64,000 bases of DNA, from positions 14,627,137 through 14,691,136 of the forward strand of contig OY741277.1 in the NCBI GenBank assembly GCA_963514095.1, given 5' to 3'. Positions 14,901 to 29,400 of the stretch are shown here, piece after piece. The notes below the pieces were generated by a model that did no database searches, was not told the origin of the DNA, and saw only the letters and a program-made list of their open reading frames with translations. The position numbers and the translations under genes were made by a program. Origin of the DNA: Eutrigla gurnardus. Lineage: Eukaryota; Chordata; Actinopteri; Perciformes; Triglidae. Position 1 is the stretch's first letter; each line of letters opens with the position of its first letter.

Positions 14901-17008
14901 TACCTGTGTACTTTTCCTCCGTAGAAGGGTTTGGTGTGAAAGGCAACGGTGGCAGAGTAGCCACTCTTGGCACAGTTGATAGTGACCTTTCCCCCTAGTT
15001 CCACCCAGGGCACGGTCAGGATGGAGCGGGCGTAGGCACAGGGCAGCGTGAACACATACTGCTCATCATGCTCCAACAGGTACAGCACACCTTGGGAAAC
15101 AGGACACGTTTAAAAGACAGGCTGCTATGGATGAAGAACCTTATCATCATTCTCACATCGTTTGGTCAGTGGTCTCTAAGCTACGAACTATGGCACTCTA
15201 GGTCCCTATTAGTTCTGAACACATCGAGGATGATGTATCAGGTTACGCTCGTTAGAGCTGGAGTTCTTTTCAAAATCAACTTCGGTGTTGACAGGAAATA
15301 TACCAAGCATACAGTCCCTTTCAAAATAAATTTAGGATGACTCTTTGTTTAAAAATTGGTTAAAGGGCTAAAGTTTCCTGATGGAGACTGTCAAATTACA
15401 GCAAATAACCTTTTCATGAACCATAAACCATTAAACCTTGTGGAAAAATGGAAATACTGTGTTGAAAACAAATAAACTTGAGGCATGCATTTATTACATT
15501 ATGGACCTGTCGTCCTAAAGGTATTTTACCAGTAGAATATTTTTGCTGGAAAATAATTACATAACACCAAATACAAATGTCTGCATATTACGTTATTGTG
15601 TCAATTCAATCAAAATAATTACTACATTTTTAACCTAGTTTGGTTTTGGTCATGTTCTTGGAATGCCTTGTGATGAATGTAGCATTTGTCATATTATGTG
15701 GATTTATTATTTGATTTTGGTGTTGCAAAGTGGCAGCATTAGAGGATTCAGTGTGACTGGACTTTCATTATCTCCACCAACATAAACAAAGCTGTAAAAG
15801 CCACCATCTGCCTCTGGCTGCAGATTTTCGGTGCTGTGTAGTGCTGTCATGCAACCACTATCCAAACAACAATCAGACTTCTTGGAGAAGACGTCCCTCC
15901 ATTTGTTGACTGGTGTTAGCCATGCTACCCTGCGATGCTCTAGGGACGGCGAACTCCAGCACTTTGGCCCAGATTAAAATAACTCAACAAGTACTTTATA
16001 CAGTCACGGTCCCCGGAGGACGGAGCCTACTAATTATGATAATCCCCATTGTAAGTTGGTTTCACGCTTCTGAGTTCCTGTCTCTATTTTTCCAACGTGT
16101 ATTTTAGCGAGGTCAACATCAATGGAGCTGAAACCATGCTGTAACGTTGCTATTTAGATTCCCACTTTGGCTCTGATGTAGCCTGCCTCCTGTCCAGCCC
16201 TCCCTCCCTGCCTCTTATATAACAGACAGCTGTCCTGTGCCCGTGCTGCCATGGGCCCAGGTCTAACACATATATACATCTGTTTGCCTAAGTCACACAC
16301 ATATGGACCTGACATGTACGCACACTTCCTCATCTGAAAGACCCACGAGCAGAAAACATGTCATGTCTTATGTCATAATTAGTTGATTCCGTTTGCTCGG
16401 GGAGAGACACTAAGGTGTGCTTTAATCTCCTGGTTGAAGGAGTGAAGGCAGAGTGTCTCTGGGCTGTATCACATAAAACAGTATTTAGAGGAGACATAAA
16501 GGACTACAGGGGCAGCATGTCCTGATCGGTACTGGTCAAGGAGACCATGAGGTGACTGTGTACTGTACGCCACAGAGAGAGAGGAGTGCAATGAGCCATG
16601 AGCCTCTGAGAATGTAGGTATTCTGAGATATAGACGACCTGATTGTCACCCATCTACATCTAAAATCAAGCATTCCTTGTATGTTTTGTTCTCTGTATTG
16701 GAGGTTTCCTTTGTGGAGTGCTGTCTATTTTAAATTCTTCACTTTCCCTCTTAAACTCCTTGATCAGTCCACTGAATCCAACGGTGTCGTAAAGGTCCAC
16801 AGCATCATTAAGATCTTCCACTGGATGAACCTAAGTATTTATACCACCAACAAGCCAACTCTGTCCTGCATATAGACGTTCCAACTTTTGCATTTTTCTA
16901 AAAGTAAAATATGGCAACGAGGAGTGATGGAGGTCCCTGCTAATGAAGGTTTACTGCTGGCCTAATTACAGCTAGTCCTCACTGGCCCAAGGCTACAGCC
17001 ACTACACT

Positions 17009-17084
<76 letters not shown>

Positions 17085-20000
17085 CACACCAAGCCAGCAC
17101 ATTAATAAAATAAGTAACACTATTTTGCTGGTTGCCTTATTATATTATATCCTATTACATTATGTTGTAGTAAAGTTGTCATGAGGTTTAGTTCAGTTAA
17201 ATTTGGTGATGCTTAAATGTTACTGCTACCAATAGTTAGCTATCATAGCTAACTGTCATGACTGTATAAGCCGACAGTTTTCCATTTCTTGCCTGAAATG
17301 AAGGATTGTTGGGAGACAGTGATTTGAGGTGAATTTGGTGAGGATTTGTCACTGTGAACGTTGGACATCCAATAAAGAGGCCACGCCCCATCCAGTGTAT
17401 CCCATGGGATCTTATTTTGGAAAAACATGATGTTCGTCAATTTCAAAAGATATATTTTTAAGTAAAAAAAAATCTCAGTTGTGCAGTTTTTCTAATTACG
17501 TATTTTCAGTGTGTTTTCAGTCTTGCACTTGGACAGTTTTACTACAAAATGAGACTTTCTTGACATGGAAAATTCTCTTTTAAAATGACAAAGATCATAT
17601 GTGTGCTTCACGCTACAATTCAAATGGGATCAAGTAAATATTTGTCTCTTGCAGCTGACTACCTTGCATATTTTTTCAAATTAAGGTCCCATGGTGGTCC
17701 AGTGGAAGGGGGCGTGACCTCCATACATCCTCAGGGTGTCACTTCTCCTACACTGAGGAACAGATTTCACGCCAGCTGATTGAATGCACGGATGTCTGTG
17801 TAGTTGTGTCACAGCAGCATCCGGCCGTTGGTTGCGTAAGATGTAATCAAGGTAACCACAAAATATAAACATGCGTAGTGAAACATTTTCCCAATTAGAG
17901 GCTGCAGATGGAGCACATATGAACGCTGCTGTGTCAGAGGGCTGTAGGGATTTAATCAGCGAAAGAAGCCTGACACAGACTGTAAACAGCTGTGGATGGC
18001 AGATTGCGGTAACAATTATCCATTTCAATTCATCTGAAAGCAGAATGCTCTGACATTTTTAGTTTTCATTTGTCATTGTTTTGTAAAACTTCTTTTGATA
18101 ATCATCCAAAAATGTCTCCTGGTATTCGGATACGGATATTCACTTATTTCATCCAACATTATTATGAAATTGCTGAGGTTTTCTGTCAAACATTCCAATG
18201 AGCTGAAAATGACCTCTGACTTGGATGTCTGGATGCCCTCCCGGGGATTATGACAATTAAGTTTTGATTTAATGAGAATAAATCATAATATTTAGAGAAA
18301 AAATTAGAATATTCCAACAATACAGTTTTGATTCAATGATAATAAGTTATAATAATTAGAGAACAAAACCTCCCCACCCTAGTCTACTGTGGATAACGTT
18401 ATTGCTCGGAGCTCTGCTGATCTAGTAGAACCCCCTTCAGACCGTCTGACAGACACAGAACCTGGTCTGGGACTCTGCATCGGACAACATTGAAGGAAGT
18501 GGCTTTATGCTGCTCTGCATTGGAGGTGGAAAACCGAAACTAATTAAAAACACTTAGTCACAAACTCTCTCCTCTGACTAAGCACACTGTGCTGTTTCTG
18601 ATTCATCCAACATGCACTCCAGAAATACACACCACAAATTAAACTTCACAGCAAACCCAGTTGGAACAGAAGGGAAGTGGGAAGGAAGACTACCTGGCCA
18701 TGATTTTATTATATGTATAATAAAGAAGAAAGCATTCTCAACTCATGAATTTGCATGTATGTTTGCAAATGAATAGTTTGAATTATCTATCAATAAATGA
18801 TTATGTTTTCACTGACTTTTGAGGATTTTGGAGATGCACAGACGTGTGGATGTGGTGCCACCATGGCAACACCCAAACAACTGGAAAAGCAGCTTTTTTT
18901 AGGTCAGGAAAATATCAAATCATTGCATTCCTCTGGAAATCAATCATGCACTCCTTTTTTAAAACAAACTAGATGCTCTCTTACCCTCGCCCACCATGGA
19001 GACTCCAACAGACATGCCCATGAACTTGCTCTTGGTCCAGACGTGAGTGTTGACACACATCTTCTTCTCCTTGCACTCGCAGTAGAAGCCCGACACCGGC
19101 GGGTGGTGGGACACCTGCTCCGCCACAAAGCGGACACGATAGCAGTCTGAGTTTTTCCTCCTGCTGCCGTCCGTCCCCCTCTGTGGGGACCCGGGGACGG
19201 TAGAAGTGGCCGTGGGTGCCGCGTTGGGACCCGTACAGTTGGTAGTCCTGAGAGGTCTCACGCGGTCTCGAGGCACATGCCAGGAACATTGGAAGTTCTC
19301 ACCCAGGATCGGGTTGTAGGGCTTCTTGGCGACGGCGCCCTTCCGGCCCTCGTGGAAGGCCGTCAGGTAATACTCCACGAAGCGGACGATGCGCTCCTCC
19401 GGCGTGCAGCCGGAGGTGATGGAGAGGAACATGTCGGGATGAGCCATGAAGTTGGCGTACATCTCGAGTAGGGAGCGCTTCTCCAGGATAAAGGTAGGCA
19501 GCACCACCTGACAGAGACCACAACAACAACAAGGTATGTTTTTTTTTTTTGCTGGATTCTTAAGCAAAAAAGCATTCATATGAAAGTCAAAAACATAGTC
19601 TAAACATGATGAAACATTCAAATTGTCATCAAAATTATGACTTATTATCACAACTACTAACGAAGATTAGACTGCAAAGACGTGTCCTACAGTTTTTTGG
19701 CTTGAAACTTGAAAATGGACAGCTGATGATTCTTGTGTGTTCTGAACAAAAAAAAAAAATTGTTTATCTACACTGTCTCTTTGTTTAGAGCAGGTCATAT
19801 ACCAGCCTGGTCTTCTAAAAAAAGACCTTACCATAAAAGGAAAATGAATTGTCAATTATGTTTCGAGGGAAAACTGAATCATCTCATCCCTCAACCACTT
19901 TTTTAGTTGCATGATGGTAACTCGGGCAGAAGGTTGTATGACAGACAGCTGCATGTGTGTTTTAGGCAGCAGTGGAATCGATAGTGATCGCTGTCCTTGC

Positions 20001-23000
20001 CTCACGGACGTTAGGAGTGGACTGAAACGGGCCAAAATGTACCGGAGGTCAACCAACAGCTTCAATGGTAAGCTACGGTTTAATGTCACTGTACTTTGTC
20101 ATTTGCAGAGACTCATCCATCCAGCTTTCCCCACACCGGAGGGCAAAAAGTCAGAACGTCGATCCCTGTAGCCGACCGATCATGCCGCTGATCAATATGG
20201 ACATGGAGTGAGGAAATGGTTGATGATAAAGGGATGGATGGATGGACGTGATAGACGGGCAGATGGTCGCCTGTGTCTGAACGAGTGGATGAATAATGTG
20301 GTTCTATCGACTGAGTTGGATCACGCGGAAGCCCCCCCCCCCCACCCCTCTCAGGTATTCGAGGTCAGAATCCCCTTCTGTTATCAGCACATTATCCCTG
20401 TGATCCAGAGCACTGGTCCATCAGTAATCAGATTGAGCTCACTGGTCTGAAAGAGTCACCACGATCACATGAGCAGAAGACATCTGACTGCTAACTCAAA
20501 CCAAATACCACAAAACAGACAACATAGACCTTGTGTTTTATTTAACGCTATAAATATAGACACTAGTGTTACCACGGTACACCGGTGGAAACTACAGATG
20601 GAAATAGGATTTGTTTTATTGATTGTGATAAAAAACACACAATAAGTTGATTGTGGTGAATTCCATTTTAAGGATAACTGTAAATGACGTCATGAGTGAT
20701 TTGAAAAAGCTGTCTAGCTCGCTATCATGGTAGAGAAGTGAACAATAGAGCCCTGTTTTAAAACATACAAGAAAGAAGATGTTTTAAAAATGTATTTATA
20801 CGGGGATACCTTATGAATTATGATAATCTTATTTAAGATTATTTGAATGTTTTTTCACAAAAAAAAGATGCGTGTCTTATCTGTTTCTGAAGAAAACGTA
20901 AAGTGATATTTTTAGTGCCATTTTTAAAAATCCTAAGCATATTTTGATTTCAGGATTATATCGTGAATCACAGCGATTTATTACATTTTCATATCGTTCC
21001 ATGCATAGCATTTTGTACCTTCAACAAACACTTTTGTTGCCTGAACCTAACCAAGTAGTTTTGCAATGTAGGTAAAAATTAAGTAAACCTATGTTGTTTA
21101 AATTTAAGTTGAAAAGAGAATGCATGCAGCGAGTGGAAACTGTACATTTCCTCTCAACACAGCAGTTTATTTTGAAAAGACACTGAATGTAATGAAGGAA
21201 ACTGACTTTTTAAAGTAACCCTAACAACCCTGCATATATAAATATATATATCACAATATAGCATGTTTTCTTGTAATTAAATGCATGACTAGTAAAATAT
21301 GCCTGAAATAACCACATGGTTTTATACTCTTGTTAATTAAATACTTGACAAATTAAAAGTACATTGATGACCCATAAAACACAGCTTAGACTGGTGCTTT
21401 CTCTAGAAAGTGGTCTTTTCTCATACTGCTTAAACCTAACGTTGAAGACGGAAGTCTTACCCTTGTGAGGTCCATGCCCAGTTTGAGCTGGGACAGAAGG
21501 TGAAGCATGATGCTTCGCTGGTCATCCAGAACCCCCAGGTCCTCCTCCTCATTGTCCTCTGTGTCGGTGGTCTCATCGGTGAGATCCAGGCTTTCTGGGC
21601 TGCTGGTTTGGCTCTGCTGCTGTCCCTGGTGGCAGAGAAACAAATATGTATTAATAAAGCCAGAAAGACGAAATACTAACAATACTATTCTGTTGCCTAA
21701 AACTATTCTACCTGAATGAAAACGGCAAAGACTACGTTTCAAGGGTCTGACATTAAAAGAGGAAACTGTAGCATTTCAATTTAAATGTGATTTTCTTTTC
21801 TTTTCTTCTTTTGGTGAAAACCTGCTGGATGCTAAGATTCCTGAGTCCATCATGACTTTCCTTGTCCAGCCTTCCAGCACTCTGCAGCTACTTAGATCCT
21901 CCATCTGCAGCAGCTGAGGCGAAAGAGAGTCGTACTCTTATTGTTTGCTAATGCATAATGTAAGAAGGAGCAGCCAGGCCCACCGCATACAGGGGACCTC
22001 AAACAACATCCCATTACACTTGGTGATTTCCTTTGTTTAACACTGTAAGGTGTGGAAGCAGAGTTTAGTTCAGGCAGACAGCTGTGAATTAGTGAGTTTG
22101 GTAAGACCCAGTTTTATGAAGTTCTTCACGTATAAAAATAAATGAAGATGTTTTATCGTAGCGGCCTCCTCATGATTCTATCCTACTGCTGGGATTCCCT
22201 CTGATGCACAACACATATTAACATTTGAACACAACAACCTATGACTTAAACAAACTGTTGCTTGTCTTTTTTGGTGAAAAAGCAAATTGTGCGTGAAAAA
22301 CAATAATTCTGTAAATGTATGATCCAAATCATGCATGGGAACCCAAAATTGTAGGCAGGAAAAATAATTTAGCAAATTCAGTGATAAAATTTCACCAATG
22401 AGAAAAGTGAAACATCAGAATTGTGGTTGCTCTGAATGAATGTACACACTACTTCCTGTACACAGGAGGGAATTGCATCAGGTGAAACTGGTCTTGCAGA
22501 ATTGTAGATATCACATTTATGTCCAAAACAGTTTGGTTCAGTTGGGTAAATAACTGTTACATACCCTACAGAACAACTCACGTAGTATAAAAAGTGAGAA
22601 AAAATGAAAAGGGCGATGGTGGTGGTCGAAAACAAGGAGGGAAAACAGGTAATGATGTGTTACACTCAATATTGAAGCCCTTTTTTAGGCATTAATAAAC
22701 TGTGCACAACTTATTGTTAAATTAAATTGAATAAAAATGTCAAATAGACACTTTTAAGTACTCTGATATTAAATATGAATAATAAATGACTGTGAGTTGT
22801 AACTAAAAGAAAAGGACTGCCTGACTGTCAGATATAGAAATGGCAAACTTGAGTAACTATGCACCAGTAATCTTCATCATGAATAATGCACATTGCATTC
22901 TGTTAGTACGTGCACACAGTTAAGATACCATTTGTGGATCTTGATTGAGTGGAAAAACTCCAAATTACCCGTAATATTGACGCTTGCCACAACAGAAAAA

Positions 23001-23948
23001 GAATATATAAAGGAATCAACAGTGGAAATCATGTGTGTGCTTGTTGTGTTTGCTTGAATTAAACATTTCCTGGCAGTTCTGATGGACCACGAGGTTCTTT
23101 AGGACAGGCACTGTATTATCACAAGTTTAAGCATATAAATAAACACTCAGAGTGTGTGTATAATGTCCTACCAGTCTGGCAGTAAAACAGCATCATCACC
23201 ATGGTTACAATAATAACCACAGGGTTGTTTGACTGTTTAAAACAGACAACAACGGGAGTTTTGTTGGCCCATCCTGACTTCTTCCTTTTCACCACTCATT
23301 ATTACTATGGCTGGGAAGTTTTTGTCACTTGAACAGAAGGCTTTTTAGGGCATTAGCTGACACAGACTGATAGCAACATATAAAACACAAGGTTACCCCA
23401 TAAAGCATACCCTGCTTCATTGTCTATTCAACCATAATGGCCATGGGACCATCATTTATTAAATGCTGTATTGAAGAAGACTTTGAACTAGTAATCAAGA
23501 CTACTTTGTTTAAAGTTAACCGTAATAAATTATAAATCAAGTGAGAAGTTTACAATGTTTACTGAAGTTGGGTCAGTTTCTCATAGACTTCAATACAATA
23601 TGACTTATTTTTGCAACCAGAGGAGTCTCCCCCTGATGGCCAGTAGAGAGAATGCAAGTTTGTGCAAGCAATGAGCGGAAATTGACTTGCAAAACTGATA
23701 CTGGATGAGCTCATGGAGCTTCACAGTTTGAAGCTTAGAGCCGATAACCAAGCTTTATCATTTTGGATTTTGACAAGCAGTATCACTGTGTTCAGAAGAC
23801 AGTGACTTTGGGTAAGACAAGTGTACTGACTGCTGTCAGACTGCTCCTTTAAGCCTGTAATCTAAAATAGGAATATATTTCTATTAAATAATTAATTAAC
23901 TATCTGGTTTACTTTGAGGTTATGAAAGACTGACACACACACACATAA

Positions 23949-23992
<44 letters not shown>

Positions 23993-26457
23993 TTTGTTAT
24001 CTGTGTGTCCAGTTCCTCTCCGATACCCAGATCCAGGAAGTTCATTAAAAGTTGTAAATGGCTGGGCCGTTTCAACCGTCTGCTGACCCTGCCACTTACA
24101 CACATCACCACATCACACACACTCTGTAATTTATCAAACTAATAGAACAAAATTATGAACTAATATCACAACACACACACACGCACACACACAGTTGTGA
24201 TTCCACACTCACGTTGCTGGCCTGGCATACAACCCCTGTTGACTTGTTGGGAGTCCTGCTGGATTTCATGTCCACCATCCAGAGAGAAACAGACAGAGAG
24301 GTGATGGGAGAAACCCAGGCTGACGTCCCAGCACCGATACTACCACGGCAAGTGACCGAGAACGCCAAGGGGAGGGTGATAGAGCCAGAGTGAGGAGAGG
24401 CTGACGGTGAAGAAGAAGAAGAAGAAGAAGAAGAAGAAGAAGAAGAAGAAGAAGGAGGAACAAAGAGGAGCTGGACAGAAAGAGAGAAGGCAGCAGAGTA
24501 GAGCTCTGCCTGCTACACTTTTGATAGGCAGATTAACAGTGATGCTGACAATCCTCTCTATCCCCATCGGCCTCCCTCTTCACACAAGCCCCGCCCCCTG
24601 CACATACACACTGTGTTACATCAGAGCCCGTCCTACTCCGATGCCTCCTCCTCTCACCATGTCCCTCCTGCCTCCCCTCACTCCCTTCTCGTTCCACTTA
24701 TTTGCTCTTATGTCCTGTATCCGATGTCCCATCCCCCTCCTCCTTCTATACCTCCATCCACCCCTGGCTACGCAATACTGTGGTACAGTCTGTGTAATTA
24801 CCACTATGGAAGTAACGCTGTGAGCTGAGTGCAGCTGCTCTCGCTCTGTCCTCATTGTCAACTCTGCTACGGTGCACATGGCGTGTTGGTGTTAAAGGCC
24901 AGCTCAGTTATGCGGTTCCTTGAATAACAAATGAAAGGTTTCATTGTTTCAGGAGGATCGAGGGATTTGTTGTGTGTGCGTTACAACTTGGGTCTTTTTT
25001 TCATAGTTTGGTCACATTGTTTTGAACGTAGCAACATCACTTAAGCTCAGCTCGGACAACAACATTAGGCAAGGGTGTCACTTCCTGTTTCGTTTGTCAT
25101 GACACAACCATTAACTTGATGAGTAGTGAAAGGAACGATGATAACTAGGAAACTGCACTTAATACAGCAGAATGCAGATCTCAATGTTCACTGGATGGAA
25201 GACGTTTCTAGATCGTAAGCTTAGCTAGCTAACGTTAGCTAGCCAACTATCCAGAAGCTAAATGCGTAACATTAAACAACTTCATGCTTCGTCTACAAAT
25301 TCTTGTCATAGCATAGGAAAGCACGTTGCTATTGTCAGATAATTGGTTGTTAACTATGTGTACATATAATTGGTTCAGAAACGTATTCTTGGATTGCAGA
25401 AACAATGCTAAAAGGTTTCTGGTGACTGGGCTGAAGCTGGATAAATTCAATAAGGGATGTAAATGTTTGGATTTCATAAAATGCTACTGAAACCCCAACC
25501 TTAGTCAGTAATAATTAAAAAGCATTCATTATTTTCATAAATAAAAAAAAACAGCACATTTTTATTGACTGAATATATCAATAATGTGGTTGTATAACAA
25601 CTTGAAACACAATGTTTTGACTCAGATTCAGTGGTCAGAAACAGAAACTGATTTATTACCAAGAAGGATTTTAAACCAATGAGGAACTTGTCTTGGTGAA
25701 AAAGGTGGAAACTTGAGGCACTTTACTAGTTAGTATTTCCATCTTCTTCAACACTTCAGTAAGGAACATTCTAGTTTTTACTCCAACTAACTGTAAGAAT
25801 GAAACCAAACAAGACCATTTTGCACTCAGTAAAGTTCTATTAATCTATGTGAATGTACGCATTGTGTGCAGTAGTGAGTGAGCATGTGGGGGTAACCCTC
25901 ATCCTAATCCTTCTCATACCTCATGACTCGTCTTTATTCTCAGCGGGCTGATCGGCTGCAGACTAAACACATGACTATTTCCCACTGTTTTGTAATTTTA
26001 AATCTATCGCAAAACGGAACGATGACACAAGAAATCTGAAGCTAGACAGAAGATGCAACAAGGCATTCAAACTAGGGTCATATGGTTAAATTATTTCACA
26101 TTTACATGGCACCTAAAAGGAGACATTACCCAATGTAGACATGTGAGCAGTGAGGTGAGTGGGATGACAGAAGAAGCCAAAGAAAGATGAGCGACTTCAG
26201 TCAACTCCATTCTAATCTCTTGATAATCCCGCCGCCTCCTATCAGGTTCAGGTTGAACTATTAATTCCATGTTCACCGTCATGACAACCAGCGGCTTATA
26301 AGATTAACTGATTTCTTCTGCAGATCCCACCTTGTCATGACAAATCAGGGTTTTGATATTCTTATGATAGAATTGTACTTGGCTGTGTTTATACAGACTT
26401 AAATAAAGTGCTTATGGTGGTGGTGTTTATGGTTTGGATGGTGAATGTGTGTGTGTG

Positions 26458-26490
<33 letters not shown>

Positions 26491-29400
26491 AGCTGCTTGA
26501 TTGCATTCTTAGTACTGGACTAGTTTTTCATCTGTTTTTGCATGACCCTCTTGACAATTCCAGCTGTGAAACCAAAAAAAAAAAGACGCTAACTTAGTCC
26601 AGCCAATGCAATAAGCAAACAGCATGGAGGAAGCTAATTTTGTACTTGCTTGGTAATCTGTCAATGTGACGCATATGCTTTGACATTTTCTTCACCTTCA
26701 AAATGTATGTGTGTGTATGAGCTTTGATGTGGGATGTATCGCCTGTGATGTGTTGTTAAAATTGTAAATGGACCGACTAAACACGCGTGTTCGTATGTTA
26801 CATGTTGACGAGGGTGCTCAGAGCATGTGTGTGTCCCGGCAGATTGAAGCGGGAATCTTTTAAAAGCTTTTTCCTCCTGAATAATTAAGAGTCGGTGGTC
26901 CCCAGAGAAGAGTAATGACAGCACTTATGTAGACAGAAGAGAAGTAGAGTATTCCATGTTGTAACTGCAGGGGGACAAGAGAGCAGCGCATTCAACAGAG
27001 GGGTTTGTGTGTGTGTGCGTGTGTGTGTGTGTGTGTGTGTGCGTATTATCATAAATACATACTATACCACACACCTGCTTGTATTACAGTAGATACAAAT
27101 TATGTTTGGTTAGTTTTTTTGGCTGGTTAGGGTACTAACTAGGGTAAGTCTAAAGCAAATTAATTTAAGTCAGTGGAAACAACATGCGTGTGCATGCGTG
27201 AGGGTCTTCGTACCGTGTACATTGCAACCTGATGAGAAATGGGCTACTGGAACTAGACATACATGGACTAGAGAATGTGGATCTGTTGGACTGAGAGGGG
27301 ATATATGCAGAGGATGTGGGACCAATGCATGCTTCCCAACAGCTGACTCAGAACCCCCACCCACTGGGACACTTCCTCCAGCAGATTCCAGGATCAGCAT
27401 GCCAGATCTCTGTGCAGAACAGTACTACAAGATACTGAAGGACCCTCAGGCTCACAGGCCTCTGATAGACCACCAATGGGGAGAGTGGGGAATGCAAACT
27501 GCAACCAAACGTCAGTCTCTTTAAGTCGAGGACAGATGTGAAATCTTGGAGCGTTTATGTATGGGTATGGGATGCTTCATGGACACAACGCTGTGCATGC
27601 CATGTCCTGGGCTCAATAGGGAGAACACCAAACAGAGAGACCTCCCTGCATGCAGGCTCATGGATGGAGAGGCGTTCCTTGTAGTGGTGTTAGAAGTGGG
27701 ATTAGCTGTAAAACAAAGTGCCATTCAGATTGATGCCAAAATCACGAGAGCGTGGACTTGACCAACAATATTATTATTCATGAGAGGGGGAACCGTTGTG
27801 ATTGAAAGTTTCAGGTCTATTAACTGCACACACAGTGAGTACAACATTACACGACACAAACGAATGCAATTGAAATTCACAGAGTTTTTGTTTTTAAAGA
27901 ACATTTTCACGGTCGACGCACTTGAACGTGCTCATACCGCACACAACAATGGCACAGCAATCTATTGTCTTTGTGCAGTCTTACTCACTCAAACCCTGGA
28001 GGTGTCGGACCATACCCAAAAGCTTCATTAAGGGAACTATGGAGATATTGTTGTCACAGTGCGTTGGGCAACAAGACTCTAACTGTCACACACCGCTCCC
28101 TCCTGACACACACATCTGCTGCACCAACACCGACGTGTCATCCAAGGTTTTGTTTTTGTGCTTCGTCAACATCGGCCCTGACGTTCTCCTCTCCTTTGAC
28201 AATAATCTGCTAGTAGGCTGATGTGCAAGAGTACATCTTGTGTCTTGTCTGTACCGGACTTACTTCACTGATTATTTGACTTTCTCTGTGTTTATTTATA
28301 ATTTACAAAATGTTATCTTATATTTCATTCCTTTGTTGCCATCAGCTGTTCACGGAGGTGGTCACGCCAATGGCGTAGTTTTTTCTTTCCACATTGCTGG
28401 GGACACCTTTCCATATCAAAAACCTAATTTCTTGCATTTTGGTGAATTTGTACGCAGTGTTTTCCTATAAGTAAAGGAACAACTTATTGACAGAATTATT
28501 AATTTATAAACCTCTGGACTCTCATATTACACATATCTGTGTTCTCTGAGAAGTCATCATTTCAGCACATGCATGCCCCCCAGAGGAGGAAGCTTACAAA
28601 TGTTGGTGATCCTCTAACTTTTTTTTAATCAAGCAGCACTTGGACTGGAGTTTGGCTGTTGCTGTGGAACCTCACCCTAACCCAAACCTTGATCTGGCTT
28701 TTGCCAAACTGACTGCTTTTGTCCCCAATTGAACAAGCCATCATTAATTAAGGGGATGGCTTTCGTCTGAAATGTAGTAAGGTATAGGAACACACACACA
28801 AACACAAATCCCTGTACTTTTTTTTTAATGTAATGCAGCCCCAAAACTCACACTCTAACCTTAAAAATCCAAACTAAATGCCTAACCCCAACCCTTACCA
28901 GGAACATCATTCTAACCTGAACCTTAAAACCAAGTCCTTACTCTCGAAAACAGGCCTTTAAAGGCCAGTCTGAATATTGAAGTGAACCAAAAATGGCAAT
29001 TCAGTCTGGTAAGGAGATCTCTCTCCTTCTCCCATGAAGTTTTGCTGTTTTGCTCCATGTTCTGTCCCAGGTACTTTTCTGTGTGCAGGTGGTCTGAATG
29101 CAGCTGGTTTACACCTCCCTCTCATCATATAAGAGTCTGCCATCTCGGTGTAATAAAGCACTGTCCTCCTGCCCTCTAAGTGATATTTACTGCCCAACCA
29201 CCATAGTGGTGGCTGAGCTCTGTACAGCTGGTCTTTACTGCCCTGGTCTTCCACACAAGGGAATCAGAGACAGAGAGATGCACTGAGGGCCGTTTCACCA
29301 AGAGATGAGTGATGAGTGGTTGGTTTATGATTTTTAGATGTGGGTCAGGTTTTACATATCAGTCAGGTTTATGGTCATGGATGTCAGTGGCACTCCGTTT

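Larger units (their letters stand above)
15091..18984. other. osbpl10 intron
   Basis: Holds the (CA)n at 17011 and repeat E at 17395. There is no supported exon; short frames here lack motifs. Confidence 0.6.

Noticed and set aside
18940..19575. Several overlapping open frames on both strands around the EQVSHHPP exon
   Set aside because: Only one frame carries the OSBP-related domain. The others are GC-rich shadows.
24407..24823. Plus-strand frame starting with a poly-Lys run
   Set aside because: It is the translation of the (GAA)16 repeat. The opposite strand offers a better explanation (acceptor tract).
27198..27524. 108-codon plus-strand open frame in an osbpl10 intron
   Set aside because: It has no recognised motif, splice signal or promoter. 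It is kept as unexplained intronic sequence.
28840..28960. CCTAACC-rich stretch as possible interstitial telomere repeat
   Set aside because: The units are irregular and not TTAGGG-periodic. It resembles a common fish interspersed repeat instead.
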